The position numbers and the translations under genes were made by a program. Shown here one piece after another: positions 62,731-64,000 of a stretch of 64,000 nt of DNA. Location of the stretch: NCBI GenBank assembly GCA_028688905.1, contig JAQTXH010000006.1, positions 106,518-170,517 of the forward strand. Reading direction: 5' to 3'. Positions within the stretch are counted from its first letter, which is position 1. Each line of letters begins with the position of its first letter. The notes under the pieces are model-generated. The model was not told the DNA's origin and made no database searches. It saw only the letters and a list, made by a program, of their open reading frames with translations. The stretch is from Acidiphilium sp. (GTDB lineage Bacteria; Pseudomonadota; Alphaproteobacteria; Acetobacterales; Acetobacteraceae).

Positions 62731-64000
62731 TCCGCCTGTGGTCGAACCGGCGCGGCCTGACCATCATGCAGCGCACGGTGCTGCTGCTGCTCGGCCTGTT
62801 CATTGCCACCGAAGCGACGGTCATTATTCTGTTTCACCTCTACGTGCTCAATCCGGCGGCGTCGCGCTTCGCCGAAATCCTGATCGATGCCAAACAGGCG
62901 AGCGCCGTCCCTGCCAGCCAGATCGGTGAGGTGAACGGCATGAGGCCACGGGTGCTGCGCAGTACGGCCACCGCCCCAGGCCACCGGCCCGACAATTATT
63001 TCCTGTCGCGGACCGGCCACAACGTCACCCAGATGACCCATGGCGGCGAAATGCGGATCAGCCGCAACCGCGGCCAGCAACATGGCACCGTATGGATCAA
63101 GGACGGGGCCTCGCCGGTCTGGACCGGATTTCCGGTGTCGCGGTTCAGCTTCGGGGCCTCGAATTTCGTGCTGCTGCGCCTGATCGTGCTGTTCGGCTTC
63201 ACCTTCATCGGCAGTGTGATCATCGTGCGCGAAGTCAACCGCCCGCTCAGCCGTCTCGCCGCGCTGGCGCACAAATGGGGCCGGGGCGATCAGATTTTCG
63301 ATATGGAGCCGTTTGGCGGCCCCGATGAGATCCGCCAGGTCGAACAGGCCATTCGCGGCATGGCCGCCAATCTGCGCGCCCTGTACGACGAACATTCGGT
63401 GTTACTGACCGGCATTTCCCATGAATTGCGCACCCCGCTCTCGCGCCTCCTGCTGGTGTTGCATCTACCCGATCACAAATTGCTGGCGCAAAAACAGGCG
63501 ATGTTCGACGACGTCGCCGAAATGGATGAAACCCTGCGCAAATTTCTCGCCCTGGTGCGCAACGACAGCCAGGAGCGCAGCATTACCAGCAGTCTGGTCC
63601 CCTTCCTCAGCGCCATGGCCGCGATCGGCCGGGACCGCTACGGGCTGGAGGTGATCGCGACCGAGGATGATTTGCCGCCGGTCGCCTACAAACCGCTCGC
63701 CCTCGAACGCCTCGTGCGCAATCTGTTCGACAATGCGGCGCGTTATGGCGCGAGCCGCATCAAAATCGGTGCCAGCGTCAATGCCGAAAGTGTGACCATC
63801 CGCTTCTGCGACGACGGCCCCGGCCTGCCCTCGGACGAAAACGCCGGAGATGTGTTCGAAGACCGGGACGGGCCGGCGCGCAAAGGGTCCGGCGTCGGCA
63901 TGTTGCTGTGCCGGCGGATCGCGTCGCTGCACGGCGGTTCGATCACATTTCTGAATAGTCCCGAGGGCGGCCTGATCGCGGCGTTGACCATTCCCCGGCC
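62727..64000 (+). CDS. Sensor histidine kinase (EnvZ-like), cut by the window end
   Basis: At least 424 residues are visible; the reading frame is open at the window edge. A first membrane helix (TVLLLLGLFIATEATVIIL), a periplasmic domain of about 100 residues and a second helix (LIVLFGFTFIGSVIIV) are followed by HAMP and the phospho-acceptor box GISHELRTPLSRLLL. The ATPase motifs are RLVRNLFDNAARYG (N box), CDDGPGLP (G1) and GSGVGMLLCRRIA (G2). It is the cognate partner of the response regulator immediately upstream. Confidence 0.95.
   Translation, partial: MIRLWSNRRGLTIMQRTVLLLLGLFIATEATVIILFHLYVLNPAASRFAEILIDAKQASAVPASQIGEVNGMRPRVLRSTATAPGHRPDNYFLSRTGHNVTQMTHGGEMRISRNRGQQHGTVWIKDGASPVWTGFPVSRFSFGASNFVLLRLIVLFGFTFIGSVIIVREVNRPLSRLAALAHKWGRGDQIFDMEPFGGPDEIRQVEQAIRGMAANLRALYDEHSVLLTGISHELRTPLSRLLLVLHLPDHKLLAQKQAMFDDVAEMDETLRKFLALVRNDSQERSITSSLVPFLSAMAAIGRDRYGLEVIATEDDLPPVAYKPLALERLVRNLFDNAARYGASRIKIGASVNAESVTIRFCDDGPGLPSDENAGDVFEDRDGPARKGSGVGMLLCRRIASLHGGSITFLNSPEGGLIAALTIPR

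Overview
The window is GC-rich, densely coded proteobacterial chromosome. The best fit is an acidophilic or acetic-acid-type alphaproteobacterium (Acetobacteraceae, Acidiphilium-like). This rests on an AarC-type succinyl-CoA:acetate CoA-transferase, a BigR/SqrR-type sulfide regulon, an Acidithiobacillus-like sulfide:quinone oxidoreductase, a NasS/NasT nitrate system and Tat/TonB cell-envelope genes. The assignment is inferred from gene content; no rRNA is present.

Bases 1-12000 are the accessory, scarred part. They hold the distal end of a type I-C-like CRISPR array with a decayed last repeat, tandem repeats fused to an ada relic, eutBC, a scar made of a pdxJ tail abutting the 3' half of a CAU-anticodon tRNA, and aarC with an in-frame 18-bp duplication. 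Next comes a segment (about 5875-9885) bounded by inverted copies of a palindromic sequence. It carries a tightly coupled three-gene operon on the minus strand: a small HEPN-like protein, a KGGVGR-variant ParA/MinD ATPase and a large P-loop NTPase. Antitoxin-like and TacT-toxin-like relics lie inside its left end and against its right end. This operon is the best candidate in the window for an undescribed defence or conflict system.

Bases 12000-34500 are mostly metabolic and stress genes: NfeD/SPFH membrane proteins, a ferric-type ABC importer, a GATase plus glutamine-synthetase-like pair, a sulfide-response locus (ArsR/BigR-like regulator, rhodanese, membrane fusion protein and RND pump, divergent from SQR and thioredoxin 2), a proteostasis block (Hsp20, Lon, a secreted protein, a second Hsp20) with two perfect FNR-type boxes, a zinc alcohol dehydrogenase, and a MoaD-like plus BNR-propeller pair.

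Bases 34600-43900 form a complete assimilatory nitrate locus: nasT, nasS, a leader with ANTAR-type hairpins, the nitrate transporter, nirB, nirD, the nitrate reductase and the siroheme methyltransferase. Bases 44200-50300 carry a TonB receptor, Tat phosphoesterase, beta-propeller and cytochrome b561 cluster. Bases 50900-52400 carry DUF488 and a stand-alone LigD-type polymerase. The rest holds a porin, an OMF-MFP-RND efflux operon, a three-repeat secreted protein, a PQQ-type beta-propeller protein and an OmpR-type two-component pair cut by the window end.

Five copies of an imperfect-palindrome repeat of about 57-108 bp are scattered through 20.4-52.4 kb. Three of them overlap or supply the stop codon of the neighbouring gene, and they look like TA-flanked miniature elements.
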